Shown here one piece after another: positions 15,241-23,956 of a stretch of DNA of 64,000 nucleotides. A program made the translations under genes and the position numbers. Each line of letters opens with the position of its first letter. Position 1 is the stretch's first letter. The notes beneath the pieces are model-generated. The model was not told where the DNA came from and searched no databases. It worked only from the letters and a program-made list of their open reading frames with translations. Origin of the DNA: Actinoplanes sp. TBRC 11911. Its GTDB lineage: Bacteria > Actinomycetota > Actinomycetes > Mycobacteriales > Micromonosporaceae. The DNA lies in the NCBI RefSeq assembly GCF_012933445.1, contig NZ_JABBNC010000010.1, positions 181,686 through 245,685 of the forward strand, in the 5' to 3' direction.

Positions 15241-17090
15241 TCTCGCTGGATGAGCCGACCACCCGCCTGGTGGTGATCGACCAGTTCACGCTGCGGCGCA
15301 ACCGTACCCGCGACCAGGGCCCGTTCACGCCGTTCGTGCTGACCGCGTGGGGCCTGCTCGCGGCCGCCCTGCTGCTGTGGATCCACGCGCTGGGGCACGC
15401 CGACCTGACCCGCATCGACGGCTACGGGCTGCTGCCGGCCCTGCCGGTCACCTGGTATCTGGCGCTCGCCCTGCTGGTGGTCACCGGCGCGGCCGTCGCG
15501 CTGATCAACGCCACCCGGACCACGCTGCTGGGCGCCACCGTCGCCGCGATCATCATGGTCGTGCACGCCACCCCGGCACTGCTGTACGGCTTCCCCCGCT
15601 ACACCTGGACGTTCAAACACATCGGCGTCATCAACGTCATCCTCACCGAGCACGCCGCGCCCCGGGCCGCCGACATCTACTTCGGCTGGCCCGGCTTCTT
15701 CACCGCCGCCGGATGGATCTCCCAGGCCACCGGCATCAGCCTGACCGACCTGGCGACCTGGTCACCGCCGTTCTTCAACATCGCCTTCGCGGCCGCCGTG
15801 TCGTTCGTGGCCCGCGGCCTGACCAAGGACCTGCGGATCGTCTGGCTCACCACCCTCCTGTTCGTCATCACGAACTGGGTCGGCCAGGATTACTTCGCAC
15901 CCCAGGCGTACGCCTTCACGGCCACCCTGGTCCTCACCGGGCTGCTGCTGCGCACCACCCCGATGGCCGGCGCCGCGGGCGTGGGACGGCTGCGGCGCTT
16001 GATCGCCGGGCGCCGCGACGACGACGTCACCGGCATCTACGGCGTGTTCTCCGAACTCAGCATCGGCACCGCGGCCCGGACGACCACCGCCGCGATCCTC
16101 TGGCTGGCCGTGATCACCAGCCACCAGTTGTCCCCGGTGTTCGCCCTGCTCACCACCGTCGGCATCGGGCTGGCCCGCGGCCGCGTCCGCTGGCACCTGC
16201 TCGCGTTCATGGTGCTCACCGAGCTGGCTTGGGTCGCCTACGGCTACCCGTACCTGGACCACAACGGCTTCACCCTGTTCGACTTCAACCCCCTGCACAC
16301 CTCGGTGTCCGGCTCCGGCATCGACCCGTCCGCCGCGCTGCCCGGGATGCGGCTACGCTCGTACGCGGTCTACGCCTTGTATTTCGGCATGTTCGGCCTC
16401 GGCGTCGCCTCCGGCCTGCTGCGGGTGCGCCGCGGCCGCATCGACATGGCGCCGGTCCTGATCGCGGTCGCCCCGATTACCATGCTGGCCATGCAGAACT
16501 ACGGCGGCGAGGGGCAACTGCGGATCTACCTGTTCGCGCTGCCGTACCTGGCCTTTCTCGTCGCCTGGCTGGTCGTCACGCTGTTCCAGTACCGCGTGCC
16601 CGACCCGCGGCCGCGCGCCGTCGTGGCCGCCCTGCTCGCCTGTCTCTGCACCGCGCCGTTCCTGCTGTCCTATTACGGCCAGGAGAAGGTCAATCTGGTA
16701 CGGGCTTCGGACGTCGAGCCGGTGGCCTGGCTGTACGCCCACGCCACACCCGGCCAGTGGATGTGTTTCGTCGCCCCGAATTTCCCGAGCCGGATGACCG
16801 CGAACTACGTCGCCTTCCCGATCCGCAGCGACTCCAGCCCGAACCTGCTGTCCTCCCCGGACTTCCTGCGCCGCCCGTCCATCACGGAGGCGGTACGCGT
16901 CCTGGACGACCTCGGTGGGACGCCGTATCTGGTCTTCACGCCGAGCCAGCAGGGCTACCTGGAGTATTTCGGCATCATGACCCCGGCGGCGTACCGGGCC
17001 TTGGAGGCCGCGGCGGCGACGTCGCCACGGCTGCGGTTGGTGTACCGCGAGGGTGCGGCCTCGGTCTGGCAGTTACGGCCGCGACGCTAA
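15237..17090 (+). CDS. Large multi-spanning membrane protein of the polysaccharide locus
   Basis: The 617-residue protein has roughly 12 hydrophobic segments between residues 30 and 490, then a soluble C-terminal part of about 120 residues with 'YLVFTPSQQGYLEYFGIM'. It resembles the membrane proteins of actinobacterial glycan clusters that act as GT-C-like glycosyltransferases or polymerases, but no defining motif was identified. The loop 'HIGVINVILTEHAAPRAADIY' could be the active-site loop of a GT-C fold. GTG 15237 overlaps the stop of the small membrane protein gene. It is the last gene of the plus-strand operon. Confidence 0.72.
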   Translation: MISLDEPTTRLVVIDQFTLRRNRTRDQGPFTPFVLTAWGLLAAALLLWIHALGHADLTRIDGYGLLPALPVTWYLALALLVVTGAAVALINATRTTLLGATVAAIIMVVHATPALLYGFPRYTWTFKHIGVINVILTEHAAPRAADIYFGWPGFFTAAGWISQATGISLTDLATWSPPFFNIAFAAAVSFVARGLTKDLRIVWLTTLLFVITNWVGQDYFAPQAYAFTATLVLTGLLLRTTPMAGAAGVGRLRRLIAGRRDDDVTGIYGVFSELSIGTAARTTTAAILWLAVITSHQLSPVFALLTTVGIGLARGRVRWHLLAFMVLTELAWVAYGYPYLDHNGFTLFDFNPLHTSVSGSGIDPSAALPGMRLRSYAVYALYFGMFGLGVASGLLRVRRGRIDMAPVLIAVAPITMLAMQNYGGEGQLRIYLFALPYLAFLVAWLVVTLFQYRVPDPRPRAVVAALLACLCTAPFLLSYYGQEKVNLVRASDVEPVAWLYAHATPGQWMCFVAPNFPSRMTANYVAFPIRSDSSPNLLSSPDFLRRPSITEAVRVLDDLGGTPYLVFTPSQQGYLEYFGIMTPAAYRALEAAAATSPRLRLVYREGAASVWQLRPRR

Positions 17091-17156
17091 TCCCCACGTG
17101 TGGAAAGCCGGAGACCGGCATCGGCCCCGGCCTCCTGTTGCCGGTTCAGATGTGGA

Positions 17157-18341
17157 TTACCGCGATACTGGTCGTGGCGTCCTCGGAGGACTTGGCGGGT
17201 GGCCGGCGTTGTCCTCCGTGGTGCAGAACCGCGTGGAGCTGGGCGGTACCGTCACGTGTCGGACGTTGCACCAGGCCACGCGCGGATTTGCCGAGATCAG
17301 TGCGGCGAATCGCTCGGCTAGCCGTGCGTGCAACACATGGCGACAGGCGCGTCTAGCTCTAGCGAAGCCCTGAACTGCCGGGGTGGACCGCACAGCCGTT
17401 CCGCTGAAGGGTGTTCGCCGTCGTCGATCGGAAACGTTGGCGCGCGGCGGTCCGCGGTCCTTTGGTCCGATATTCCGCGGCTTTAGGCGCTGATCCGGGC
17501 AGGCGGGTTGGTGGCGGGTTTTTCCGGGCCGTTGTCGTGTGCCGGTGGCGTGACAGCGGGATACGGACACGATGTGGTGGGCGGGTGTGAGTCGTCGCCA
17601 AGCTGGTGGCCTGATTGCCGTGCCCGCCGGCGGCCTTGCTGTGGGTCGCCTCCGGTGCTGGTGGCCGCGATGTGCTGGTGCGAGCCTGCGGGCGGCGGGG
17701 GGCGGCCCGCTGTGCGGGTCGCCACGGTGCGCCGATGCGATTCGAGTCTCGCGCGGCGCGGCTGGGTCGTGGAGCATGGCCGGGTTGGGTGGGGCGGCCG
17801 GATCGCGGGGTGCGGCGGGATTACGGGGTGCGGCCGGATTACGGGGTGCGGCCGGATTACGGGGTGCGGCGCGGTCCACCGGCCCGGTGTGACCGGTGAG
17901 CTCCCGGTGCCGGCCGGTGTCGCGGCGGACTACGTTATCGGCGTGACCCGCCGGCGCCGCTCGTCCATCCGGGCCGGCAGGCCGGGCACGATGCGGCGTG
18001 GCTTCCGGGGCCGGGGAGCCTGCCGGTACGGCACGGCTTGCTCCATCCGGCTGGTTGGCTGCCGCTGGTGCCGGGCGTTGGGTCAGGGTTGCCTCGGCGG
18101 GCCAGATCAACGGCGGGACCGCCTCGGCCAGGTCATGCAGGCCGATGATCGCGCATTCGTCGGAACAGCCATGCGCCCGGCACAGCTTACGCGCGTGCCG
18201 GCGCGCCAACCCCCAAGACCGCCGCCGTGCCTGTTCACGACGAAACGCGTCCTTGTCCGGCGAATATCGTCGTGCCTTAGTGCGGTCACGCATAGCAGCC
18301 GTCACCGGCCGGGTGAACAAGGAAAGCTGCTGGTACCGCAT
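17157..18341 (-). CDS. Hypothetical protein with low-complexity C-terminal tail
   Basis: The first 85 residues, starting at ATG 18341 ('MRYQQLSLFTRP'), contain basic helical sequence 'RDRTKARRYSPDKDAFRREQ' that looks like a conserved actinobacterial hypothetical protein. The rest of the open frame to 17157 is rich in Ala, Pro, Arg and His and includes a hexapeptide AAPRNP repeat from an 18-bp tandem repeat. The tail may be non-coding drift rather than protein, and the true end could be anywhere after about residue 90. No function can be given. Confidence 0.4.
   Translation of the reverse strand: MRYQQLSLFTRPVTAAMRDRTKARRYSPDKDAFRREQARRRSWGLARRHARKLCRAHGCSDECAIIGLHDLAEAVPPLIWPAEATLTQRPAPAAANQPDGASRAVPAGSPAPEATPHRARPAGPDGRAAPAGHADNVVRRDTGRHRELTGHTGPVDRAAPRNPAAPRNPAAPRNPAAPRDPAAPPNPAMLHDPAAPRETRIASAHRGDPHSGPPPAARRLAPAHRGHQHRRRPTARPPAGTAIRPPAWRRLTPAHHIVSVSRCHATGTRQRPGKTRHQPACPDQRLKPRNIGPKDRGPPRANVSDRRRRTPFSGTAVRSTPAVQGFARARRACRHVLHARLAERFAALISANPRVAWCNVRHVTVPPSSTRFCTTEDNAGHPPSPPRTPRPVSR
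17800..17871 (-). repeat. 18-bp tandem repeat, four units
   Basis: Four units of GGATTACGGGGTGCGGCC (plus-strand reading) run from 17800 to 17871; the first unit is diverged. The unit length is a multiple of three, so on the minus strand it encodes repeats of AAPRNP in the hypothetical protein. Confidence 0.85.
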
Positions 18342-18810
18342 GAATACATTTTCCCGCCCCGCAGACGGCCTCGCATCAAAACGATCGTGCCAACCCCAGA
18401 AAACCATAACCGTCCACACAAGACACATTGCCGGCACACCAATTCCGGCTATTCATCAGATCGTCTTTACCAGCTCACGGAAGGCGACTCTCATGCCGCC
18501 GATCGTGCGCGTCAGCGTGCCGAGCGGCGATACTCCGCCACCCGTCGCCTGCACCTGTCTGAGCCCCGATTTGCGCGGGTTGCCGACGCGGTCTGTTGCA
18601 CCACGTGCTGTTGCCGGTCACCTCGTGGTGGGCTCGTCGAGGTAGCCGACGTCTGCGGAGCGCGACGCGATGCGGACTGGGTAGCCCGTGTGCCGCAGAG
18701 CTTGGGCCATCTTGGCAGCGCGGGCTGGGTTGGCGGAGTGGATGGCCCCACCAGGGGCTCAAATCCCTCCGGTCCGCAATTGCGCGGGGGATCGCCGTGC
18801 CCGTGCGGTG

Positions 18811-19035
18811 CTAATCCATGTGGCCGGTCTCCGGGTCGACCTGCGCGAGGAACCCTCGGACGGCCTCTACGTGCTCGGCCGTCGTGGACGGTTCACCATC
18901 CGAGCGCGCCGAGGTGAACCCGTATCCGGGGTCTCGTCCCGAGATCCAGGTGTAGTCGTACTGACCAGGATGTCCAGGCCGCGTTGCTACCTCGAACACT
19001 TCTCCATCGACGTCAAGTCGGGTCGCCGGTTCCAT
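18811..19035 (-). CDS. Small conserved hypothetical protein, 74 aa
   Basis: The protein reads as an acidic single domain with 'VDGEVFEVATRPGHPGQYDY' and a C-terminal helix 'AEHVEAVRGFLAQVDPETGH'. This combination recalls small actinobacterial proteins of unknown function with a 'GYGFTSA' core. The ATG at 19035 starts where the protein-like composition starts; a longer in-frame reading to 19512 has non-coding character. A purine-rich AGGGA abuts the start and a TATA-like sequence lies just before it, so it may be leaderless. Confidence 0.55.
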   Translation of the reverse strand: MEPATRLDVDGEVFEVATRPGHPGQYDYTWISGRDPGYGFTSARSDGEPSTTAEHVEAVRGFLAQVDPETGHMD

Positions 19036-19245
19036 TTCCCTATAATCGCTCGATTGACTGATCAACGGCAGCACGAAGGTCGCGGCAGATCCTGACGCCG
19101 ACGTCCGAATCCGCCGTCGGTCGGGCGCGCGCTTCGCGCGAGGGTCAAAGTGCTCAGGTATGCCGATCCCGTCGTTACCGGTCCAGTTCTGGACGCTGCC
19201 AGAGCCGTACGGGCGGGCCGGACAACAGCGCCGGCCGGCGGGCAC

Positions 19246-20011
19246 ATGCGGCCCGGGGATCTCGTGGCACGCTATCGGGACGGGGACCATCGAGGGGTAT
19301 GGCGCGACCTCGGGGCGGTCACCCATCTTGACCACCGGATGTGCGCGGAGGCCGAGCAGGTAGCCGTTCTGACCATGGACCCGTGTCCGGCGAAACGCCG
19401 CCAGCCTCACCGCTGCGCTCATTGACCGCGGCTGGCCGGTCGGCGACGCGTAGGCGCTACCCGGCCCCGCCGCCGATGTTGAGGACCGGCTGCGACAGCT
19501 GGAGAAGATCACGGGATCGGCGGTGCCGCCGGCCCTGGCCGCCTACTGGCGCATCGTCGGAACGATCGACCTCGTCCCGCGCGGTACCTGGAATGCCCCG
19601 TTTCCGCCCGGCGTACCCGAACAACTCACGATCGCCGACCCGCTGGAGATCATCGACCTGAGCGCTGCGTGGTTCTCGGTTGAGGAGTGGCAGGAGGAAT
19701 CAGCGGAACTGCATCCCCAGATCGCCGGACCGCTGGAAATCACGATCGCCGCCGACTACCTGCATAAGGCCAACATCAGCGGTGGCGCCCCGTACTCCGT
19801 CTGGCTACCCCACGCCGGCGCGGATCCACTCGTCCGCGACGAAGCGCATGGCCTGACCTTCACCGACTACTTGCGCCGTGCCTTCGCGGCAAAAGGGTTT
19901 CTGGGCCTTGACCGGCAGGACGAATGGATCGCCTACGGCGTCACCCGCGACCAGCTCGCGGAGCTGACCGGTTGGCTGGACAGCGTCAAATACGAGCACC
20001 TGGACTTCTGA
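19246..20011 (+). pseudogene. Broken SMI1/SUKH-like hypothetical gene
   Basis: Three pieces read as one protein. From ATG 19246 the frame gives 'RYRDGDHRGVWRDLGAV' and 'AEAEQVAVLTMD'; the protein then continues in another frame from about 19383 ('RVRRNAASLTAALIDRGWPV') and meets TAG at 19451-19453; after that stop the same frame continues 'DVEDRLRQLEKITGSAVPP' and 'LAAYWRIVGTIDL' to 20011. One frameshift plus one nonsense codon make this a decayed gene. The C-terminal half resembles actinobacterial hypothetical proteins with an SMI1/KNR4-like fold, often linked to toxin immunity. A sequencing error could explain only one of the two lesions. Confidence 0.7.
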
Positions 20012-20069
20012 CCCGAAACGCATCCTCAGTCGTAGCGACGGGCGGACGCTAATGGCCTGGGATCCAGGG

Positions 20070-20339
20070 TCAGTACGGGCGCTGCATCCCGCCTTCGGTG
20101 AGGACCGCCTCGTAGAAGCGAAGTAGCTGCGCCATTTCCTCGACTGCGTAGTCGAGGTCGTCCAGCGCCTCGTGGTCGTCAGCGATGCGGCGCAGCTTGA
20201 CGGCAGCTTCGGCCAATTGCTTCTGGATCGCGGCGAAGGTGTCACCCTGGAGGTGGATTCCCGGAAACGCGCGGCCCGTCAGTTGGACGACTGCGGCGTT
20301 ACCGTCGCGCCTCAGCACCCGGGCCTGCTGGTCCTCCAT
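20070..20339 (-). CDS. Small hypothetical protein resembling DUF6959
   Basis: This 89-residue protein has the pattern of DUF6959-type proteins: 'GNAAVVQLTGRAFPGIHLQG' followed by a helical half with many acidic residues and a final 'RFYEAVLTEGG'. The role is unknown. The ATG at 20339 ('MEDQQARVL') is chosen because family-like sequence starts there; an ATG further upstream would add a short non-conserved leader. It is convergent with the broken gene to its left. Confidence 0.6.
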   Translation of the reverse strand: MEDQQARVLRRDGNAAVVQLTGRAFPGIHLQGDTFAAIQKQLAEAAVKLRRIADDHEALDDLDYAVEEMAQLLRFYEAVLTEGGMQRPY

Positions 20340-20898
20340 CCCGAAATCATCGCAAGTCCAGATCGTCATCAAGGCGTCGGCCTCACCGCTGCTCCCACCG
20401 GTGACCTCACCAGCCAGACCGCAGACTCGAACTTCACGCCCGTATATAGAGACCTTTCGCGTCAGAGGTTTCGGCGTCGATCGACTTGATGCCACGCCAT
20501 CTGGTCGTGTCGACTGTGCTGCTCGCGTCGTCTGGGCGGGTCGGCTCTGCCGATGGCAGCCCGGGTCGTTTCGTTGCCCCGGCGACCGGGCAGCGCGGGG
20601 CGGGCATTGCTGCGCGTCGCCGAGCGGGTCGCGTCGGTGGGCGCCCGGCGCCGCCCCTGCAACGCCACCATGTGGGATCCGCGTCCGTTGTACGGGACTG
20701 GCGACCACATGGTGGCAGCGAGTCCACAACGTGAGAATCGTATCCACAATGGAGCATGCTTTCCTCCACTTTCACGCCCCTTTGGTCGGCCGGCTTCTCT
20801 GACGTTTTGTAGACCTTGGAGACTTTGGGCTCGCATGTGGGCGCAAGTCTCCAAGGTCTCGACCAAATCCAGAATGTGGTCGGGATCGCCACATAATG

Positions 20899-21304
20899 GA
20901 ACTGTTCAGCTGGTTCCGTCGGCCGGGAGTCCCCGTGCGAGGCGACGCCGCCCGGCCCGGGCAGGTCCCAGCTCCCCACAGTGAGCGCCCCACCCGGGTG
21001 TGGGCAGTAGCGACGCCGGGGAGGCTGTGGCTCCCCACACCACGGCCACCCCACCCACGTGTGGGAAGTCGCAACGCCGGGAAGGCTGTGGCTCCCCACA
21101 ACGTGGCCACCCCCCACCCACGTGTGGGGAATCGCGACGCCGGGAAGGCCGTGGCTCCCCACACCGCGGCCTCCCTCACCAGGTGTGGGCACCCGCCACG
21201 GCCGGAACGTCCCAGCTCCCCACAGCGACGGCCCTCAGGTCAGCCACGCAAGGCCAACGCATCGGAGGGTGAGCGGAGCGGCGCGAGAACCAGCTGAACA
21301 GTTC
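20899..21304 (+). mobile_element. Protein-less inserted element, copy 1 (406 bp, TIR and 9-bp TSD)
   Basis: Perfect 18-bp terminal inverted repeats, GAACTGTTCAGCTGGTTC (20899-20916) and its complement (21287-21304), bound the element. The 9-bp sequence CACATAATG flanks it on both sides (20890-20898 and 21305-21313). It encodes no transposase. Its centre is an array of three units of about 62 bp, and a CCCAGCTCCCCACAG motif flanks the array on each side in the same orientation. The same element lies inverted at 33722-34183. It must be moved by a transposase encoded elsewhere. Confidence 0.88.
20998..21185 (+). repeat. Array of three ~62-bp units inside inserted element 1
   Basis: Each unit carries the core CGACGCCGGGAAGGCTGTGG followed by CTCCCCACA and a CCCACGTGTGGG-like palindrome at the junction to the next unit. 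The units match those at 33.85-34.08 kb read on the other strand. Confidence 0.8.
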
Positions 21305-21325
21305 CACATAATGGGATGGATGGAC

Positions 21326-21773
21326 GAGGCGCGTCGATCTGGAGACACGTGCGGACGCCCGGGCCGAGGCGTCGCCGCGGTCGCCTTGCTGCGACGATAC
21401 TTCCGCTTCGTGGGCTGCGAGCTCGTGCCGCCTTCCGACGAAAACGGCATGCGGAGTGACGGCGGCAGCCAGTTCGTCGAGCGTTCGCGCTGATCCTCCC
21501 CGGTGCGATTTTTAGGCAACGCCGTGCGACGCCACGGCCATGGCAACCCTGAACGTGCGCTCCTATGGTCGAAGCGCGGCGCTCCGCCCTTCGCGATTGT
21601 TAGAGAGGCTCCCCGGGTGTGTGAATACAGCGTGATGGAGATTGCTCAGTCTCGTCGCCATTCCTGATGGGTTGTTCGCGGCCGCGCGCATTAATCCTGG
21701 AAAGAGGCATCCAGTGGAATAAGCCCGCTGTTCGGCCGACCAATGTTTGCTGGTGTTGTGGGGAGCTAAAGGC
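21326..21773. other. Interval without a supported gene
   Basis: Short open frames exist, but none looks like protein. The last part before 21774 carries GGGGAG and AAAGG, which serve as the ribosome site of the following flavin oxidase. Nothing else is recognised. Confidence 0.5.
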
Positions 21774-23090
21774 ATGTTTCGGTCTGACCGGATGGGGATG
21801 CCGGACGGTCTGGCGGTGATCGGGCCGGGTGATGCCGGGTATGAGCGGGTGCGGTCGACCGCGATGCGGGCGGGTTCACCCGCCCTGGTGTTGCAGCCGG
21901 TCGATGTCGCTCAGGTGCGGGCGGCCTTGGCCGTCGCGCGGCGGCGGGGCGTGGCGGTCGGGTTACGCAGCGGCGGCCACGGAATCAGCGGACGCTCGAC
22001 CAACGACGGCGGTGTGGTCATCGATCTGTCGCGCATGAACCGGATCGAGGTGCTCTCCGAGCGGGATCGGCTGGTACGGGTGCAGGCCGGCGCGCGCTGG
22101 AAGGATGTGGCCGCGGCGCTGGCGCCGTACGGGTGGGCGTTGAGTTCGGGAGATTACGGTGGTGTGGGTGTCGGCGGCCTGGCCACGGCGGGCGGGCTGG
22201 GATACCTGGCCCGTGAGCACGGCCTCACCATCGACCATGTACGCGGTGCGAGCGTGGTGCTCGCCGACGGCAGCGTCGTGCGGGCCGGTGCCGACGCGGA
22301 TCCCGATCTGTGGTGGGCGATCCGCGGCGCCGGCGCGAACTTCGGCATCGTCACGTCTTTTGATTTCGAGGTTGACGACGTCGGTGACGTCGGCTTCGGC
22401 CGTTTCGTTCTGGATGCGACCGACACCGCCGGCGTCATCGCGCGGTGGGGCGCCGCCATGGAGGCGGCCCCGCGGGATGTCACCACCAACCTGATCATCG
22501 TGCCGGGGCCGGACGGGCGACTGGCCGCCACCATCATGGGCGTGGTCAACTCGGCCGAGCCCGACGTGGTCGCCGAACGGTTCGCTCCGCTGCTGCGGGC
22601 GGGGCCGCTGCTGCAGCAGACGGTGCGGCACCTGCCGTACGCGCAGGTCATGGACAATACCGGCGACCGCCCGGAGAAGGTCGCGACGGGTGAGCCGATC
22701 TCTCGTTCCGGCTTGATCGAGCACCTGACGCCGGAGTTCTCGACCGTGGCGCACCAGTTCGCGCGGAGCGGGGCGACCTACTTCTTCCAGTTCCGGGCCG
22801 CGGGCGGGGCGGTAGCCGATGTCGATCCCGGCGCCACGGCCTATCCGCACCGGTCGGCCAACTTCCAGGTAGGAGCCTTCGGGAATTCGCACCGCGAACT
22901 CGGCGCGGCCTGGGAGCCGATGGAGGCCCATTTCCGCGGCCTCTACCTGTCGTTCGACTCGGACCTGAGACCGGAACGGATCGCCCAGGCGTGGCCGCCG
23001 AAAACGCTGGCCAGGCTGCGGGAACTCAAACTCCGATACGATCCCGGCAACGTTTTCCGTGACAACTTCGACCTGATACCCCCGGCTTGA
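21774..23090 (+). CDS. FAD-binding oxidoreductase, BBE-type (second copy in window)
   Basis: The 438-residue protein has the PCMH FAD-binding motif 'GLRSGGHGISGRS' with His69 as likely covalent FAD ligand, the 'GVGVGGLATAGGLGYLAREH' loop, and the C-terminal BBE signature 'DPGNVFRDNFDLIPP'. It is a distant paralogue of the gene at 883-2268 and should oxidise an unknown alcohol or ring substrate. ATG 21774 is preferred over an upstream TTG at 21747 because GGGGAG lies about 9 bp before it. It stands between the nested repeat and the GIDE-like gene. Confidence 0.88.
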   Translation: MFRSDRMGMPDGLAVIGPGDAGYERVRSTAMRAGSPALVLQPVDVAQVRAALAVARRRGVAVGLRSGGHGISGRSTNDGGVVIDLSRMNRIEVLSERDRLVRVQAGARWKDVAAALAPYGWALSSGDYGGVGVGGLATAGGLGYLAREHGLTIDHVRGASVVLADGSVVRAGADADPDLWWAIRGAGANFGIVTSFDFEVDDVGDVGFGRFVLDATDTAGVIARWGAAMEAAPRDVTTNLIIVPGPDGRLAATIMGVVNSAEPDVVAERFAPLLRAGPLLQQTVRHLPYAQVMDNTGDRPEKVATGEPISRSGLIEHLTPEFSTVAHQFARSGATYFFQFRAAGGAVADVDPGATAYPHRSANFQVGAFGNSHRELGAAWEPMEAHFRGLYLSFDSDLRPERIAQAWPPKTLARLRELKLRYDPGNVFRDNFDLIPPA

Positions 23091-23107
23091 GGTCCTAGGC
23101 TGGCGGA

Positions 23108-23950
23108 GTGACGTTCGTCGTTGCGATCACCGCGTGCTTCGGGGTGGGGCTGGTGATGCTGGCCCCCGTTCTTGTCTGGCTGTCCGTGAAGAACCGGCGC
23201 GACGCTCGGTGGGTCCGGCGGCACCCTGTCTCGCCCGCCGCGGCCGTACGACTGGGTGTCGCGCTTCCGCCGCGCTACGCCGTGTTCGGGCGGACGGTAC
23301 CGGGGCCGGCCGGGACGGTTCGCACCCTGCTCGCCGGGACGCCGGCGGTGTGGTGCCGCACCATGGTTTACACGCGACGCAGCGTCGGCGAGGACCGGGG
23401 CGAGTTGCGCGTGCTGTTCGAGCAGACGTCCGGGGAGCCGTTCGGCGTTGCGGACCCGACCGGCACGGCAGCGGTCTCCGGCAACTTCCTCGAAGCGTTC
23501 CTCTTCCACGAATATCCACCGCTCTGGCGACGCACACGCATCCCGGAGGGTCACCCGGGCGAGCAGCTGATCCACCGCGCCGTCGACGAGCTGACCGCGA
23601 AGCGGGACGAGCCGGGGCCGTACCTGCGGGCCGCGATCGACCGCGGCCTGGTCGGGCCGGGCGCCCGCCGGCGGGTCGACGAGGTGGGCGTTCTCGAGGA
23701 GTACGTCAAAGCCGGTCAACCCCTGCACGTGATCGGGAAGCCGGCCATGCTGGACGGCGGCGTGCCGGGGCTGACGATGCCCCGCACGGGCCGCTATCTG
23801 ATCGTGAGCCGGGAGCCGGCCGACACCCAGGCGGAGCTGATCGGCGACGGACGGTTCAGCCTGGGCTGCGGGCTGTGGGCGCTGCTCGCGGGTGCCGTTG
23901 CCGCGGCGGTCAGCTTCGCCGTGGCGTACGGCGCGGGCTTTCTGGGGTAA
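23108..23950 (+). CDS. Membrane protein with GIDE-like domain
   Basis: The 280-residue protein has one N-terminal membrane helix (about 4-25) and one or two at the C-terminus (253-279). Between them, 'LLAGTPAVWCRTMVYTRR', 'PFGVADPTGTAAV' and the late 'YVKAGQPLHVIGKP' follow the pattern of the GIDE domain, which in bacteria occurs in membrane proteins of unknown role and in eukaryotes in the MUL1 E3 ligase. No RING domain is present. The start is a GTG at 23108, 15 bp after the oxidase stop, so the two are probably co-transcribed. Confidence 0.62.
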   Translation: MTFVVAITACFGVGLVMLAPVLVWLSVKNRRDARWVRRHPVSPAAAVRLGVALPPRYAVFGRTVPGPAGTVRTLLAGTPAVWCRTMVYTRRSVGEDRGELRVLFEQTSGEPFGVADPTGTAAVSGNFLEAFLFHEYPPLWRRTRIPEGHPGEQLIHRAVDELTAKRDEPGPYLRAAIDRGLVGPGARRRVDEVGVLEEYVKAGQPLHVIGKPAMLDGGVPGLTMPRTGRYLIVSREPADTQAELIGDGRFSLGCGLWALLAGAVAAAVSFAVAYGAGFLG

Positions 23951-23956
23951 GGGGTT

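Larger units (their letters stand above)
20670..21325 (+). repeat. Outer stem-loop repeat, copy A, split by an inserted element
   Basis: The left end is ATGTGGGATCC (20670-20680) and the right end, after the insertion, is the shared GGGATGGATGGAC ending at 21325. The stem arms GACCTTGGAGACTT (20812-20825) and AAGTCTCCAAGGTC (20845-20858) pair perfectly over 14 bp around a 19-nt loop. Compared with copy C, two stem positions differ on both arms so that pairing is kept. The repeat is interrupted at 20899-21304. Without the insert it is about 250 bp. Confidence 0.85.

Noticed and set aside
18672..18777. tRNA-like sequence: GCGGACT and GGTCCGC could pair, with CTCAAAT as T-loop
   Set aside because: The span is 106 nt, no anticodon arm of normal shape can be drawn, and the T-stem has a mismatch. 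A tRNA remnant or attachment site cannot be excluded but is not supported.
20998..21185. Palindrome array considered as a CRISPR
   Set aside because: Units are contiguous with no unique spacers, and no cas gene is present.
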